A stretch of 64,000 nucleotides of DNA from Beta vulgaris subsp. vulgaris (GCF_026745355.1 NC_079205.1:50559072-50623071), one strand, 5' to 3'. Positions 21,840-34,842 are shown, numbered from the stretch's first letter. Program-made: numbers and translations. The notes: generated by a model not told the origin, from the letters alone.

Positions 21840-24143
21840 GATTACATAATTGCGATATGCTTAACAAATTGTTTTCAAACAACTTATGAACATCACATTC
21901 TCTATGGAGTGTGTTAGGGATTTACCGACGTTTCAAATACCAATTATTATCCCTTTTTGTTATCGACAAATGTAACACATTCTCCATGTTACGCTACTAG
22001 TGAGAGGAATTGAGATTTATCACTAGTCATATGTCTTGAGCAGCCGTTGTCGATATACTATAGGCTGCTTCCTCTCATGTTTGCCTGCAAAAAAATCACT
22101 TGTTAGTATTAGGAACCCAGATCTGCTTGAGTCCCTTTGTCGTCTTTCGTTGAGCTTCTAACAAGTCTTTTCTAACCCATATTTGATTTATGTTCTTTAC
22201 ATTTTTTGCAACACTCTTTTTCTTGATATTATAGTTATCCATAAGGTGTCCATTTTTTCCAAAGAAGTTGCAAATCAAATATTTTGGTATATTAACATAT
22301 ATATTTTCTTTTATGAAAGTCTCATTCAAATTTTTGGCATTGTGTCGTACACTATGTTGCTAAACTGTATATCCTAAACCAGTTTTGTTTTGATTGTTAG
22401 TTGTACTAGACAAATAATCAAGAGCTTTTAGACCATTTTTCATACATTTTTCGAGCAATAGTCAATTGTAATTCCAAGAATTCGATAGAAGTATTTAGAT
22501 CACTATTTCTTTTTCTCGAAATTTCTAATTCTCTTTTCCCTTTCTCAAGTTCGTCACTTAACTTAGCATCATGAGGTAGCATGAGGGGAACACTTCTGGA
22601 TCTTTGTCGCGATTCAATTTGTTTTTCAAGACTCGAATTTTCAGCTTCAAGCACAATGTAAGGCAATGTGTGGTTGACAATTTCTTTAGTGAGAGACTTT
22701 TCGTATCTTAGTGCGTTTAACTTAACATCTTTCTCCTCAACAATTTTTTCAAGTTCATCATTCTTTTTCGTTAGTATCTTATGGTCTTTGAACATATATT
22801 TATATTCAGGTTCCAATCCAATCTTTTGTTTAGTTAAAATTTTCACTTCTTTTTTCATGATTGAAAAATCATCATTCATATCTTCACAATCATCAATGAC
22901 ATTTTCAAGCAAAGTAACAAGTTGGTTTTTTGATAGGATATGTATTAAAGGTTTTAGAGAAAAACACTTACCTCACTATCTTCAATTTCATCTTGGGAGT
23001 TCGAACTTTTCACCATTAGACATAAGTGAGAGTCGTCTTGGCACTGTGCCCTTCTCGATGATGTCTGTACAACATTCAGACATAATTTTGGTTCATGACA
23101 CTGTGCCTTTGATTATTCTTCATTAGAATATGAATTTCCCCAAACGACAACTATCATAGCCTTTTTAATTCTTTCTTGGATGGCTCCCTTCTTTCTTTAG
23201 GCTTCTCATCATCCCATAAGGAACATTACTTTATCATGTGATCATACTCATCACACTTGAAACAATCGGAATTAGTAGCATTTTTGTTAAAGTTAGAGGT
23301 AGTGCTCTTACCTTTGAAATTTTCATCTTTTCTAGGATTGTTGTTTTTGTTTTTTTTGAGAATTTTTAAAATCTTCTTGTAAGAAAAGCAATATCATCAT
23401 CGCTATCACTATTTTAAATTTTCAATTCAGTTCTCAAGGCTAGACCTTTGTTTTTTGGTTCATTAGTTTTAGAATCTAAAATAAGTTCGTGAGTCATTAT
23501 TCATTAATGAGCCAATTAGTTGTTCTAACAAATTTTTAGCTTCTTAAATAACATTTATTTTAGGGAGCTAACGATTTATTAAACTTTTCAATACCTTTCT
23601 CACTAAATCTTCATTAGTATAAGTTTTGCCTAGAGAACGTAATTCATTAGTGATAAGTGTAAATCTAGTGAACATCTCTGTAATAGATTCGTCCTTATTC
23701 ACAGTAAATAATTCATATTGTTGGACAAGCAAATCTATTCTAGATTGTTTTACCTCATTCGTACCTTTGTGGGCCAACTCCAACGTGTCCCATATTTCTT
23801 TCGCTGTAGTGCAAGTCGAGATCCTTGAGTATTCCTCAAGTCCAACTCCATATTTGAGAATACTCATTGCTTTGTAGTTTTTCTCGACCTTAGCATAGTT
23901 AAGTGAATTATAGTCATCTTCTTCTTTGTCAATCATTTCTCCTGCAACATCTTTGGTTTGAATAAGGATCGGTCCTTTCGTTATGGTTTTCCAGCATTCA
24001 TAGTCCGATCCTTGGATGTAGATCCTCATCCTCGCCTTCCACCATCCGTAGTCTTTCTGTTAAAAATTGGACATTTTGTGTGTCTATCTCGAGAGTCATC
24101 TTGCATGTTCATGACTTCTATTCTCTATGGAAGAATTAAGTGA
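21840..24143 (-). pseudogene. Copia gag and protease remnant
   Basis: Minus-strand polyprotein fragments in order. The UBN2-type gag (23568-24060) reads ECWKTITKGP... with AKEIWDTLELAHKGTNEVKQ and TEMFTRFTLITNELRSLGK. A zinc-knuckle relic CFKCDEYDHMIK-stop-C lies near 23240-23275. A coiled-coil segment spans 22418-22912, and a second degraded knuckle CNFFGKNGHL sits near 22250. KQIWVPNTNK lies near 22110. A protease-like YIDNGCSRHMTSDKSQFLSL appears near 22000-22060, followed by the downstream NLLSISQLCNQGNYVEFHA motif near 21800-21860. Stops and frameshifts break it repeatedly and it ends soon after the protease. The domain set matches SIRE/Maximus-type copia. It cannot move on its own proteins. 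Confidence 0.8.
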
Positions 24144-24436
24144 CACTCAAGCAAAGTGGAGTTGAATTAAGTGACAAAATCTAATCGCACTAGTGGAAAA
24201 AAACCCCACTTGATGCAGCTCACTTACATTTTCAGATGCGGTCCAAAACTGCATCTGAAAACGATTTACTGATGCGGTTCCTAGGGAAAACCACATCAGT
24301 TTAGGTGATAAACTAATGCGGTTTTCTCTAGGAACTGCATCAGTATAGTATCTTGGCGCCAAGATAGCTTCATCCTTTGGGAACAAACCGATGCGGTTTT
24401 CCCTAAGATCCGCATTAGTTTATTAGTGAATATATA

Positions 24437-24693
24437 CTACCTCTGTTTTTTTTTATTTGCATCATTTGCTTTTTCACATTTGCCGAGACGATTCTTTGAA
24501 CATTAATATCTCTTATTGGGTGTAAGTAAAAATTATAAAAATTTGATATTTGGAGTTGTCGCATTGAGACGAATCTAACAAGACCCCACTTGACTATGTT
24601 TTTTTTTTATATAATAATGTGAGATAGTTCATCAAAGTTGGTTGATGAATAGTGCCACAAACCAAATGTTGCAACTAAAAAAATACGGAGGTA

Positions 24694-24694
<1 letters not shown>
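24437..24694. mobile_element. Tc1/mariner-type MITE
   Basis: Ends CTACCTCTGTTTTTTTTTAT and TACGGAGGTAG, flanked by TA at 24435-24436 and 24695-24696. About 258 bp, non-coding. Confidence 0.7.

Positions 24695-24789
<95 letters not shown>
24695..24789. repeat. (TA)n microsatellite
   Basis: About 95 bp of nearly uninterrupted TA, starting at the TA duplication of the neighbouring MITE, from which it may have expanded. Confidence 0.95.
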
Positions 24790-24790
<1 letters not shown>

Positions 24791-25149
24791 TACCTAAACC
24801 TGACATAATTGGAAAATGTCTCATGCACGTGTCGTATAAAGTACTCAAAATGATTTTATTACATATATATATATAATATTTTGAGAATGTACTACAAATG
24901 AAGTTTCAAAAAATTACTAAAATAAAAAATAAACATATGTAGGGTAAGTAGCTAGTAATATATAATCCTAATAAAGAAGCTCAAAGCCGCGACATCATCT
25001 TCACATGCAAATATTGATAAGGTAGCGTGCTAGCAAATCCCGAACCTCCTTTATCTCAGAGGTGGTGAAAGAATCCTCCCATGGCTTGCCTTTGATGAAT
25101 ACCTTATAAAACAAACATAAGGAAACACAAATAAGAAGTCAAAATGAGA

Positions 25150-26530
25150 CTAACTGCGGGAGGTTAATGAAAGTTGAGCTAGGAAGTCAAAAATCGGCCT
25201 AAAATGGCCTTCACTTACACAAATTATGTTTCAAAGCATGAAAAATGATTTAACTTGACTCTAATGGTTAAATATGTTGTTATTATAGCTATACATGTTC
25301 TAACATGTGACTAAATACGGGAATTAAGGAGAATGAACATGAAAATCTAATATCGGCCCTAAATGACCTTCATTTACCCAAAATGGGTTTAAAAGCATGA
25401 GAAATGGGTTTTCTTGACTCTATTGGTTATATATGATGCTGTTAGTACTATATATGCCTTCACATGTGAATAAATGTGGATAACTATGTAAATTGAACTT
25501 GAAAGGCCAAAATAGGCCCGAAAAGACCTTTATTTACCCAAAATGACATTTATCTACTCAAAATGGATTGAGAGCGCATGAGTGGACTTTACTTAATCTA
25601 ATGGTTAAATATGTTGTTATTATAGCTATACATGTTCTAACATGTGACCAAATGCGGGAATTAAGGAAAATAAACATGAAAATATAATATCAGCCCTAAA
25701 TGACCTTCATTTACCCAAATTGGGTTTTAAAGCATGAGAAAATGGGTTTTCTTAACTCTAATGGTTATATATGTTACTATTAGTACTATATATTTCCTAA
25801 CATGTGACTAAATGTGGGAATTAAGGAGAATGGACATGAAAATCTAATATCGGCCCTAAATGACCTTCATTTACCTAAATTGGGTTTCAAAGAATGAGAA
25901 ATGTTTTCTCTTGACTCTAAGGGTTATATATGTTTCTATTAGTACTATTAATGCCCTACCATGTGGCTAAATGTAGAGAACTATTTAAATTGAACTTGAA
26001 AGGCCAAAATAGGCCCGAAAAGACCTTCATTTACCCAAAATGACATTTATCTACCCAAAATGGATTGAGACCACATGAGTAGACTTTACTAGACTCTAAT
26101 GGTTAAATTTGTTGTTATTATAGCTATACATGCTCTAACATGTGACTAAATGCGGGAATTAAGGAAAATGAACATGAAAATCTAATATCGGCCCAAAATG
26201 ACGTTCATTTACCCAAATTGGGTTTCAAAACATGAGAAATGGTTTTCTTGACTCTAATGTTATATATGTTGCTATATTATCTATTATGTCCTAACATGTG
26301 ACTAAATGCGGGAATTAAGGAGAATGAACATGAAAATCTAATATCGGCCCTAAATAACATTAATTCACCCAAATTGGGTTTCAAAGCATGAGAAATAGTT
26401 TTTCTTGACTCTAATAGTTATATAGTTGCTATTAGTACTATATATGTCCTAACATGTAGCTAAATGTGGAAAACTATGTAAATTGAATTTGAAAGGCCAA
26501 AATAGGTCCGAAAAGGCGAAAATGGGTTGT
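25150..26530. repeat. ~150-190 bp tandem repeat in CACTA intron, cluster 1
   Basis: About eight units with TAACATGTGACTAAATG recurring at roughly 25301, 25461, 25641, 25797, 25951, 26141, 26291 and 26446. Each unit also has AATCGGCCCTAAATGACCTT, TTTACCCAAATTGGGTTT and TTGACTCTAATGGTTATAT. The cluster lies between the catalytic-Cys exon and the last exon of the Ulp1-like gene. Confidence 0.9.
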
Positions 26531-28624
26531 TATGTATAATACCTTCTCAATATCCCGACTCCCTTGCAACTTGAGGCTATATTGAACATGAACCTCAACA
26601 CATAGTAGCCACACTTGGTTCCCCCGGGTTGTTGAGCACACTAATTATTGAATTACATTAAAAAATCATATAAGAAACATACATGTTTGTTTTTTGTAAA
26701 AGAAAGAAGTAGAAAAATAATATGAATTACCTTCATTGTTTCCACTGAGGAACTTTTCCTGTTCTCAACCTTCTTCAAACAGTGTAGTTATGTTAATTTC
26801 ATGTGAGAAGTGGACAAAGAAGAAATTAGTGAAAGTGTTGCTAATAATATAAGCTTTTAATAATAACAAACATACCTATTTATGCATGATTTGAGGAGTA
26901 AGGATCGTGGTGGATCTTGAGCTGCAGAATCAAACTGATACTATTGTTGTTTGAAGGAAAATCACAAGAAGCGACCAATGGGACTAAAACACAAAAAAAG
27001 TTAGGAAGCAATCATGTGAGTACTTGTATTGTTATAATAATTATTAAGTGTAAAAATAGATGATACAAAGGTTAAGAACTATACGATTCAAAACAAGGGG
27101 AAATATGAACTTATGTTTGCATGTTTAGCTGTTTGGAGACATAGCCAATATACTCCTTAACCTCAGCTGTGTTTTACAAAAATTGTTAGCTCGGACAAAA
27201 TTTGGACATAACCACCCAAACTGATCGCGTCTACAAGCAGACTCTTGGAGTAATCTTCAATTCAAAGCACAACCATATACATAACATAGATATATTATTA
27301 GATATTGCAATGAAGTTCATATATTTCATAAGTACAAATGCTATACCTCATGAATGCTTGAATTAATGAAACATTCAACATCTCCCCGCAAAGGAACTCC
27401 TTCACATCATCCTTGGACACCCATGTTGATGCTTCCTCGTGGTAGTTGAATTCCGTGGTACCCAACTTAACCTCCATAGGTGTATCATCCGGCATATCAC
27501 ACATACATGCATCTAGCCATGAGCATGTCTTAGTGAGACATTTAAGCATTGATGACTCAATCCAAGTATCTTTAGGAGGGTTTTGTTGGCGACTTGAACC
27601 TTTGGAGACTTGCGTTACTTTCCCCTAAATCGCCTTCTTTGGCTTGCTTGAACCTCCTTTTCCTTCACTTTTTTAGAGGAGATGAGTCCGCCTTTCTTTC
27701 CTTGGGCTTCTTTATTCTCTCCAAAACCAATTTATTGAAACGGAAAAATATTAAACTTACTTAGTTAATACTTAGTAGATATGAATTAAATAGATCAATA
27801 TGAATAAAGACTTTAGTTGCTTCATTTTACCTCGTATGAAAACCTCACCCATGCCGATGGCCACAACACATAAGCACCACGAGCGTCGGTCAAGACATTT
27901 GTATCCGTCGACGGGTTAGAAAATGGGAGAACAAAGTCTTCGTAACCAGGAGTGATGGAGACTACACTAACTGCCAACTGCTCATTGTCCACAAACTGAT
28001 GATGGACTATTGCTCGTTCACTTTGTGGTTGCCATTTCCTTCAGCCATCACAATCAAAACCTCATCTTTTACATATAGTAAAAGCGGGCAAGACGTTTCT
28101 TCCTTGAAAAGCATATGAATTGAGGTTAGTTTATATAATTATTTAGTTTTTGAAGTTATAAGGAGAATAGTAGTTAACTCTAACTCAAATATAGATGGTG
28201 CTGATTTTTGTTTGTTAGGATGGCTAGCTTTGTCCTCTAAAAGACGATTCAGTTTAGGTTGACGTAATGCCGGTAAACCATACTCAGAAAGGACAACATT
28301 AAAACTTTTCGTGAGTTTCTCCGTTACCTTCTCTGTAATTTCCTCCATACGATTCTCCCGAAGAGCTTGTGCCATAGCTTTCATATTATGTGGTGCAGAA
28401 ACATTAGAGCGTGACTCGGTGCAGGGGGAAGAATCTTTACAGTAGGCTTTTGTCACACCAAGACGAATACCATCAAAACCCCTTAAACGTCCACTGTGGT
28501 CCTTTCCCAAAGTCTTTTAAAGAGCATCTTTGTTCGCTTTGGGAGTGAACTCGCCGCTAACCTCTCTTTGGTTAAGCTCCAGCTACATAGATTATATAAA
28601 AACAAGTGTTAGTTTTTAAAAATA

Positions 28625-29560
28625 ATAAATTAAGGTGGGTTGTGCAAGGAAGGGGGGATTGTGCAACTGAATGAGAGTGAGTGTGGGGGTGGGGCAGCAA
28701 GGGGAGGGGGGAGGCGTCTGCAGGTGGCAACAAGGGGGGAGTGCAGCAGGGGGAGGTGGCAGGCAGGTGGGGGGGTGTGCAAGGGTGGGGAAGGTTGGGG
28801 AGAGGTGGCAGGATAGGGAGAGGGGGGGGGTCTCTAGGGGGGGAAGGCTAGAAAAGGGGGTGGCAGGGGTGGGAAGGTTGGGAAGGTGGGTTTGCAGGGG
28901 GTGGAAAGGTTAGGGAGGGGTGGCAGGCTTGGGAAGGGGTCTGCAAAGGTGGGGAAGGCTAGGGAGGGAGTGGCAGGGTGGGTAAGGCTAAGGAAGAGGG
29001 TGGCAGGGGGGGTAGGTTGGGGAGGGGGTGGCAGGGGTGGAGTAGGTTGGGGAGGGGGTTTATAGGGGTGGGGAAGGTTGGGGAGGGGATGACAGGTTAG
29101 GGAGGAGGCTCTGGAGGGTGGGGAAGGCTAGGGAGGGGTGGAAGTGGTGGGTAGGTTGGGAAAGGGTTGGCAGGCTGTGGAGGGGGTCTGCATGGGTGGG
29201 GAAGGCTAGGGAGGGGAGTGACAGGGGAGAGGCAGGTTGGGGGGGTGGCAGGCTGGGGAGGGGGGTCTGCAGGGGTGGGGAAGGCTAGGGAGGGGTGGCG
29301 GTGCTGCAGGGTGGCAGGCTAGTGAGGGGGGCAGGATGGGTGTGAGGGTTGGTAGGTGGAGGCAGTAAGGAAAGGGTTAGCAGGCTGGGGAAGGGGGCAG
29401 CAGCGCTGCAAGGTGGGGAGGGAAGCTAGGGGAGGGTGGCAGGCTGGGGAGGGGGTTGGCAGGGGTGGGCAGGGTGGGGAGGGGGTTGGCAGGAGTGGGG
29501 GAAGCTAGGGAAGGGGGTGGGGCTGGCTAGGGAGGGGGTAGCAGGGGTGGGATAGCAAGC
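28625..29560 (+). repeat. G-rich minisatellite in CACTA intron
   Basis: Nearly 1 kb of degenerate repeats built on GGGTGGGGAAGGCTAGGGAG and GTGGCAGGCTGGGGAGGGGG. The plus strand is extremely G-rich with many runs of three or more G, a pattern able to form G-quadruplexes. The host gene is on the other strand. Open frames here (for example 28671-28913) are composition artefacts. Confidence 0.9.
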
Positions 29561-29745
29561 TAGGGGAGGAGCGAAAAAAACTGGGGGAGGAAAAAAAACG
29601 GGGGAGCAACAAAAATAACGGGAGAGCAAAAAAGAACCGGGGGAGCTAAAAATAAACTGGTGGAGCAAAAAAAGCATGGGAGCAAAAAAAAAAGCGGGGG
29701 AGAAAAACAACATGGGGAGCCAAAAAAACCCGACGCGGGGTGGGG
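29561..29745 (+). repeat. ~25-bp purine repeats (AAAAA-GGGGGAGC)
   Basis: Roughly seven units of an A-run followed by a CGGGGGAGC-type block. It directly continues the G-rich array and ends next to the exon at 29750-29981. Confidence 0.85.
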
Positions 29746-30469
29746 GGGACCAATTTAAAAGGAGCGAGGGTACTTACAACGGCATTGGCTACTTTCAAGG
29801 TCCCCGGATCTGAAATGATCATTTTATTTTTTGAATCACGCCTATGCATTGAGCACCACCAATCAGCGACATGGTCAACTTTGATAGATGCGGCGTTGGA
29901 GGTAGAAGATGTCGTCGTAAAAGGGTAAAATTTGTCGTCAATCCACATCTGTCTCGCCCTCGCATAAGTGTAGGAACCCATATGATGGTAGTGGTTCCTC
30001 TGTCTTACACTCTCTACATGTTTCTCACGCTTAGCCTATAAGATAACATGGTTAGTTTGAAAACACATATAATTGTACTAAAAAACAAAAATGCAAATTC
30101 TAATATAGCTTAAAGCACAATACTTACCACCATATCCGGTGTAGTTTTTTGGGAAACAAATGCCTCCTAATCTTCTCGTTTTATATGTGACCAAATCTCA
30201 AAAGGCATGCTATCCGGTTGTCGTGAATCTTTATCTCCCCCGTCCTTTTCTGTTTCTTATGTCTCATTTTTCTTTGATTTTTCAATTTTCCTCCTCTTTT
30301 CATTCCTCTTTTTCCGTTTTGTGATCCATCCACTAAATAGATTGCTTTTGAAAGCTCTAAATCTTTCGGCCACAGTGGATAAGAACAACGCCTTTTTAGC
30401 TTCATTAGGAGTAATATGGAACAAATTCTATAGAAAGAAGAAACAAACAAGTATTTAATTTCCATTTAC

Positions 30470-31340
30470 ATATACATCAATGAAAACATGTGGCTAAATA
30501 CAAAAAAAAAGTACATTGAACATGAAAAGCAAAAATCGAGCTGAAATGAGCTTTACTTACCCAAATTGGGTTTCATCTTTCCAAAATGGGTTTCTAAGTA
30601 TATGAATAAATTTTAGTTTACTTTAATTATATGTTGTTATTAGAGCTAAATATGTCCTAACATGTGGCTAAATGCGTGAAATTAAGTGCATGGAACATGA
30701 AAAGCAAAAATCGGCCCGAATTGGCTCTCATTTACCCAAAATGGGTTTCAAAGCATGTGAAGTGACTTTTCTTGACTCTAATGGTTATATATGTTGTATT
30801 TATAGTTATATATGTCATAACATGTGGTTAAATACAAAAAACAAACTACATTCAACATGAAAAGCAAAAATCGGCCCGAAATGACATTTACTTACCCAAA
30901 ATGGGTTTCATCTTCCAAAATAGGTTTCTAAGTATATATATGGATTTTAGTTGACTCTAATGGTTTTATATGCTATTATTAGATCTAAATATATCCTAAC
31001 ATGTGGCTAAATGCATGAAACTATGTACATGGAACATGAAAAGCAAAAATCGGCCCGATTGGCTTTCATTTACCAAAAATGCGTTTCAGAGCATGTGAAG
31101 TGACTTTTCTTGCCTCTAATGGTTATATATGTTTTAGTTATAGTTATATATGTCCTAACATGTGGCTAAATATAAAAAAACGAACTACATTGAATATGAA
31201 AAGCAAAAATCGGCCCAAAATGACCTTTACTTATCCAAAATTGGGTTTTTAAGTATATGAATGGATTTTAGCTGAATATAATGGTTGTATATGTTGTTAT
31301 TAGAGATAAATAAGTCCTAAAATGTGGCTAAATGCTACCC
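30470..31340. repeat. Tandem repeat in CACTA, cluster 2 (same family as cluster 1)
   Basis: About five units of 170-180 bp with CCTAACATGTGGCTAAATG, GAACATGAAAAGCAAAAATC, GGCCCGAAATG and TTTACCCAAAATGGGTTTC. Shared blocks show these units descend from the same repeat as 25150-26530. It separates the TNP2 gene from the Transposase_24 gene. Confidence 0.9.
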
Positions 31341-31379
31341 ACTTAAGAGTTTCTGAAAAAGTGGAATCTATTTTGCGCA

Positions 31380-34145
31380 TTAATCGGTTGTGGAACCAAT
31401 CAATAAATAACTTTTATGCAACTGCATCAATGCTCTAGTCCCTTTACCTGGATTCTGATCACGCAACTCCTCCATATGCTCATCCAAGTAGGGATGGACC
31501 TGTACCATATGCCGCAATACAAATAAGTGTGCTTGTATGCGCATTTCAACATGAGGTACAATCATTTTGGAGCCAAGTGTAGTTTACCCTCGAGTCTTCC
31601 CTCGTGTCGAAATGTAAGAAGTCCAATAGGATCAACATTAGTTAATAACTCGGCCACAAAAATTACCGACCTCTTCACTCACAATCCCCTGAATTATACT
31701 TCCTTCTCGTTGCACTGGATTCCTTACTTTATCTTTCAAAGAGCCCATATGTCTCTCAAAGGGATATCACCACCTAAAAAACATCGGACCACATAGCTTA
31801 ATCTCTTGAACTAGATGTACAACCGAAATGGACCATGATGTCGAAGAAAGAAGGTGGGAATTATATCTCAAACTTGCACAAAGTCTCTATCACGCCAGCC
31901 TGGAAAGCATCAAGCTTCGACGGTTGTAACGTTTTGCTACATATAGTATTGAAAAAAGAACACAACTCTGTTATGGTATGTCGCCCGTGTTTCGGCAATA
32001 TCCCTCGAATTGCAATCGGTAAGATACTTGCATCATTACATGACAATCGTGAGACTTCATACTCGATAGCTTCAACTCACCGTCTAAAGTAACATATCTT
32101 TTCATGTTCGATCAGTGCCCTGATGGAGCCTTAATGCTGTACAAAGACTTGCAAAAAAGCCGTTTCTCAGGTCTAGATAACGTGTAGCAAGCCGGAGGCA
32201 AATAGTTCCTATCATCATCAATTAGCTTTTTGTTTCCTTTTCCTTCAATTCTTGCAGCCGACCCTTCTTCAATTTCCTCTTTTTTTTTTCCCTTTCCCTT
32301 TCCTTTTCCTTTGCCAGACACTGTCTCGTTTTGCTTTCTTTTCTTGTGTCCCTCTTTTCAGCCTATAGCTCTGGTCGAAGCCCCTCACTTTCCATGTACA
32401 ATTACACTCCTTTGCTATCCTTTATCCTATGTGGAATATTCATAAGTGTCCCCAGAATGGCGTCAAATATATTTTTCTCTATGTGTATGACGTCGAGACA
32501 ATGTCTAACCTCAGGATCCCTCCAATATGGAAATTTCCACATAATAGACTCCTTTTTCCAAAGTCCCTTACCACCATCACCCGCTCCTTTGTCGAATATC
32601 GTTTGAATATCCTATACCTGATCAAAAACCTCAGTACCAATCAATGGCCTACGAGCAACCCCTTCCTCAACTGTTCCATCGAATGCCTTCTTATTATTAC
32701 GATAAAGATGGTTGCGTTGAAGGAACCTTCGGGTCCATAGAAACTTCTTTGTGACAAGTAAAAATGTATTTAGATTCTGTGTCGTCGATGCAAATTTGGC
32801 ATGCTTTCTTCCTTTTGTTCTGGTACCCTAATAAGTTTCCGTAAGTAGGAAAATCATTAAGAGTGTATAAAAGCATGGCACGCAATGTGAATACCTCATT
32901 AGCATGTGCATCATACACAGAAACTCCTTCATCCCACATTTTTCTCAAATCATGAACAAGTGGTTGGAGGTAGACATCTATGTCATTTCCAGGCTATTTC
33001 GGCCCTGAAATAAGAATGGTCTACACGATGTTCTTGCGTTTCATGCACAACAAAGGAGGCAAGTTTTATATAACTAGAAGAACCGGCCATGTATCATGTT
33101 GAGAACTAAGAGTGCCAAATGGGTTCATCCCATCCGTACACAAGCAAAGCCTCAAATTTCTATCCTCGGCACCAAAGGTCTCATGTAGACGATTGATACC
33201 TTTTCACTCAAGAGCATCAGCCGGATGTTTAAGAAGACCGTCATTTTTCCTTCATTTTGCATGCCACCTCAAAGTTCTTAGCATCTTTTTTGATTGAAAA
33301 CATGCGCTTGAATCGTGGTATAATTGGCAGATACCACATCACCTTTGCTGGAGGCCCTTTCTTATCACCAACCCCTGCGCGCCTGTAACACGACTTCCCA
33401 CATTGAGGACACACATCCATATTCGCATATTCATTTCGATATAGCATATAATTGTTTGGACAAGCATGCATCCTATGGTACTCCAAACCAAAGGGACACA
33501 TCAGTTTCTTAGCATAGTAGTTCGACTTGGGTAGTTCATGGTCGTCCGGCAACATATCACCAAATGCTTGCAACAAGGAAGTGAAAGCAGAGTCACTTAT
33601 ACCGGCTTTCTTCTTGATATTAAAGAGTGTTATCATGGCCGTGATCTTGGTGTACCTCGTCCAATCGGGATGCAACGGTTTCCGAGATGCCTCGGCCATG
33701 AACTCAAAAATATGAGGCCATTTCCCTGCATGATCATTCACCCCTACCATCAACTCCTTGATATGGTCCCCATCATCATCATCATCATCATCCTCTTTTT
33801 CAATATTCTCATATGCGTCCTCGAGGTTCTTGTCATTCTCAATGACATAAAACTCACCTCTTTCATGCACATCCTTAACAGCGGCATTCCCACCATCATA
33901 TATATACCCTCCACACCGTGCCAAACCCATACATGGTAGTCTTGCCTAAACCCGCGACGAAAGATATGCTCCCTCAGCGACCCAATGTTACTAACCATGC
34001 CAACATTACCACAATCAACACAAGGACAATAAATGCCCTCAGCTCCAGATGCAGCCTAATGACTTAATGCAGCATCACAAAATTCAAAGACATCATCCAC
34101 GAATTCACATGTGTCACGACTATCATACATCATTGCACGATTCAT
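31380..34145 (-). pseudogene. CACTA TNP2-type transposase, broken
   Basis: Probable transposase gene of the 11.3-kb element. The likely start is ATG at 34143-34145 (MNRAMMYDSRDTCEF). Domains run in order. The Transpos_assoc domain is at 33880-34145 (CPCVDCGN ... REHIFRRGFRQDYHVW). A 229-codon open segment (33241-33930) has an acidic stretch and a CPNN-CPQCGKSC zinc-binding motif. The Transposase_21/TNP2 core is at about 32640-33240 (NPFGTLSSQHDTWPVLLVI; PGNDIDVYLQPLVHDL; LNDFPTYGNLLGYQNK). DUF4218 is at about 31640-32100 (SKTLQPSKLDAFQAGVIETL). The tail HLFVLRHMVQVHPYLDEHME is at 31380-31565. A stop lies in GPK-stop-PGNDID and a shift follows CHKEVSMD. DUF4216 was not seen. Confidence 0.85.
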
Positions 34146-34295
34146 TTAAATCAGACCTCTAATTATACACAAGTAACAAGTACCTCATGTCAATAGCGAA
34201 CTTCATTACATGATTAGAGTTTATGAACGATATATATTTAATGAAATTAGGCATGCTTTCCAAGGGTCCTTATCACTCCAACCCAACCCATCCTT

Positions 34296-34476
34296 AAATG
34301 TCTAATCTCACTACTGAATGTATGTCTTCTTTTCGATTCTACGGGATATATAGTTACTTATATCTACATATGTACCCATAGAGCAAAAGTAGGGAAACGA
34401 CGAGCTAATATTTTCCTCTATAGAATCGAAATAAAGACATACATTCACCACCTAAGTGAGATTAAACATCTTAGAA
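34296..34476. repeat. Inverted repeat near CACTA transposase start
   Basis: TAATCTCACT...TGAATGTATGTCTTCTTTT...CGATTCTA at the left is mirrored by TAGAATCG...AAATAAAGACATACATTCA...AGTGAGATTA at the right. Arms are about 45 bp with small mismatches, 70 bp apart. It lies upstream of the ATG at 34145 and may be promoter structure or a small foldback insertion. Confidence 0.65.
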
Positions 34477-34842
34477 CAGTCCCAAACCGGGGACTATTCA
34501 GGACTTACTCCTAACGAGTAAGTCTCGAACGGGTATCTAGACATATGATATGATGATGCACACATAGGTTTTTAAACAACAAAGCATTTTACATCTAATA
34601 TTAATTCAACGATACATATATACATATTTGCACATACAAACCAATTTACACATATAAACCAATTTACACATATAAACCAATTAACTATGAAATTAAAGAA
34701 AGTTAAATATGAGCGATAACATACCAATATCAAGGTTCTAAATAAGGAAATCTAACTCAACACTCCGTCATTAGCTAGCTTCAATAATCAATAACAAATT
34801 TAAGTTAAAATTAGTATAAATTACCAAATCAAACAACACTAT

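Larger units (their letters stand above)
25001..30465 (-). pseudogene. CACTA second ORF: Transposase_24 plus Ulp1-like peptidase, broken
   Basis: The minus-strand exons occur in order. FHITPNEAKKALFLSTVAER (about 30350-30420) and MGSYTYARARQMWIDDKFYP (29920-29981) look like Transposase_24. GKDHSGRLRGFDGIRLGVTK (28445-28510) is its usual tail, followed by a helical segment ending TSKTK at 28139. GAYVLWPSAW (about 27860) follows. DVKEFLCGEMLNVSLIQAFM (about 27380-27450) opens a C48 Ulp1-like domain. Its triad is visible: H in HWSLLVI (codon 26978-26980), D in FDSAAQ (26927-26935, after a 1-nt shift) and C in KCGYYVLRFM (codon 26611-26613). The last exon, FIKGKPWEDSFTTSEIKEV, ends at TGA 25001-25003. 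Introns hold the minisatellites listed below. The role of Ulp1-like ORFs in CACTA elements is not established. Confidence 0.75.

Noticed and set aside
28671..28913. 80-codon Gly/Val/Arg-rich plus-strand frame
   Set aside because: Pure composition artefact of the G-rich minisatellite.
31861..33998. Plus-strand frames over the TNP2 region (for example 31835-32092, 33538-33939)
   Set aside because: Antisense shadows of the minus-strand transposase domains.
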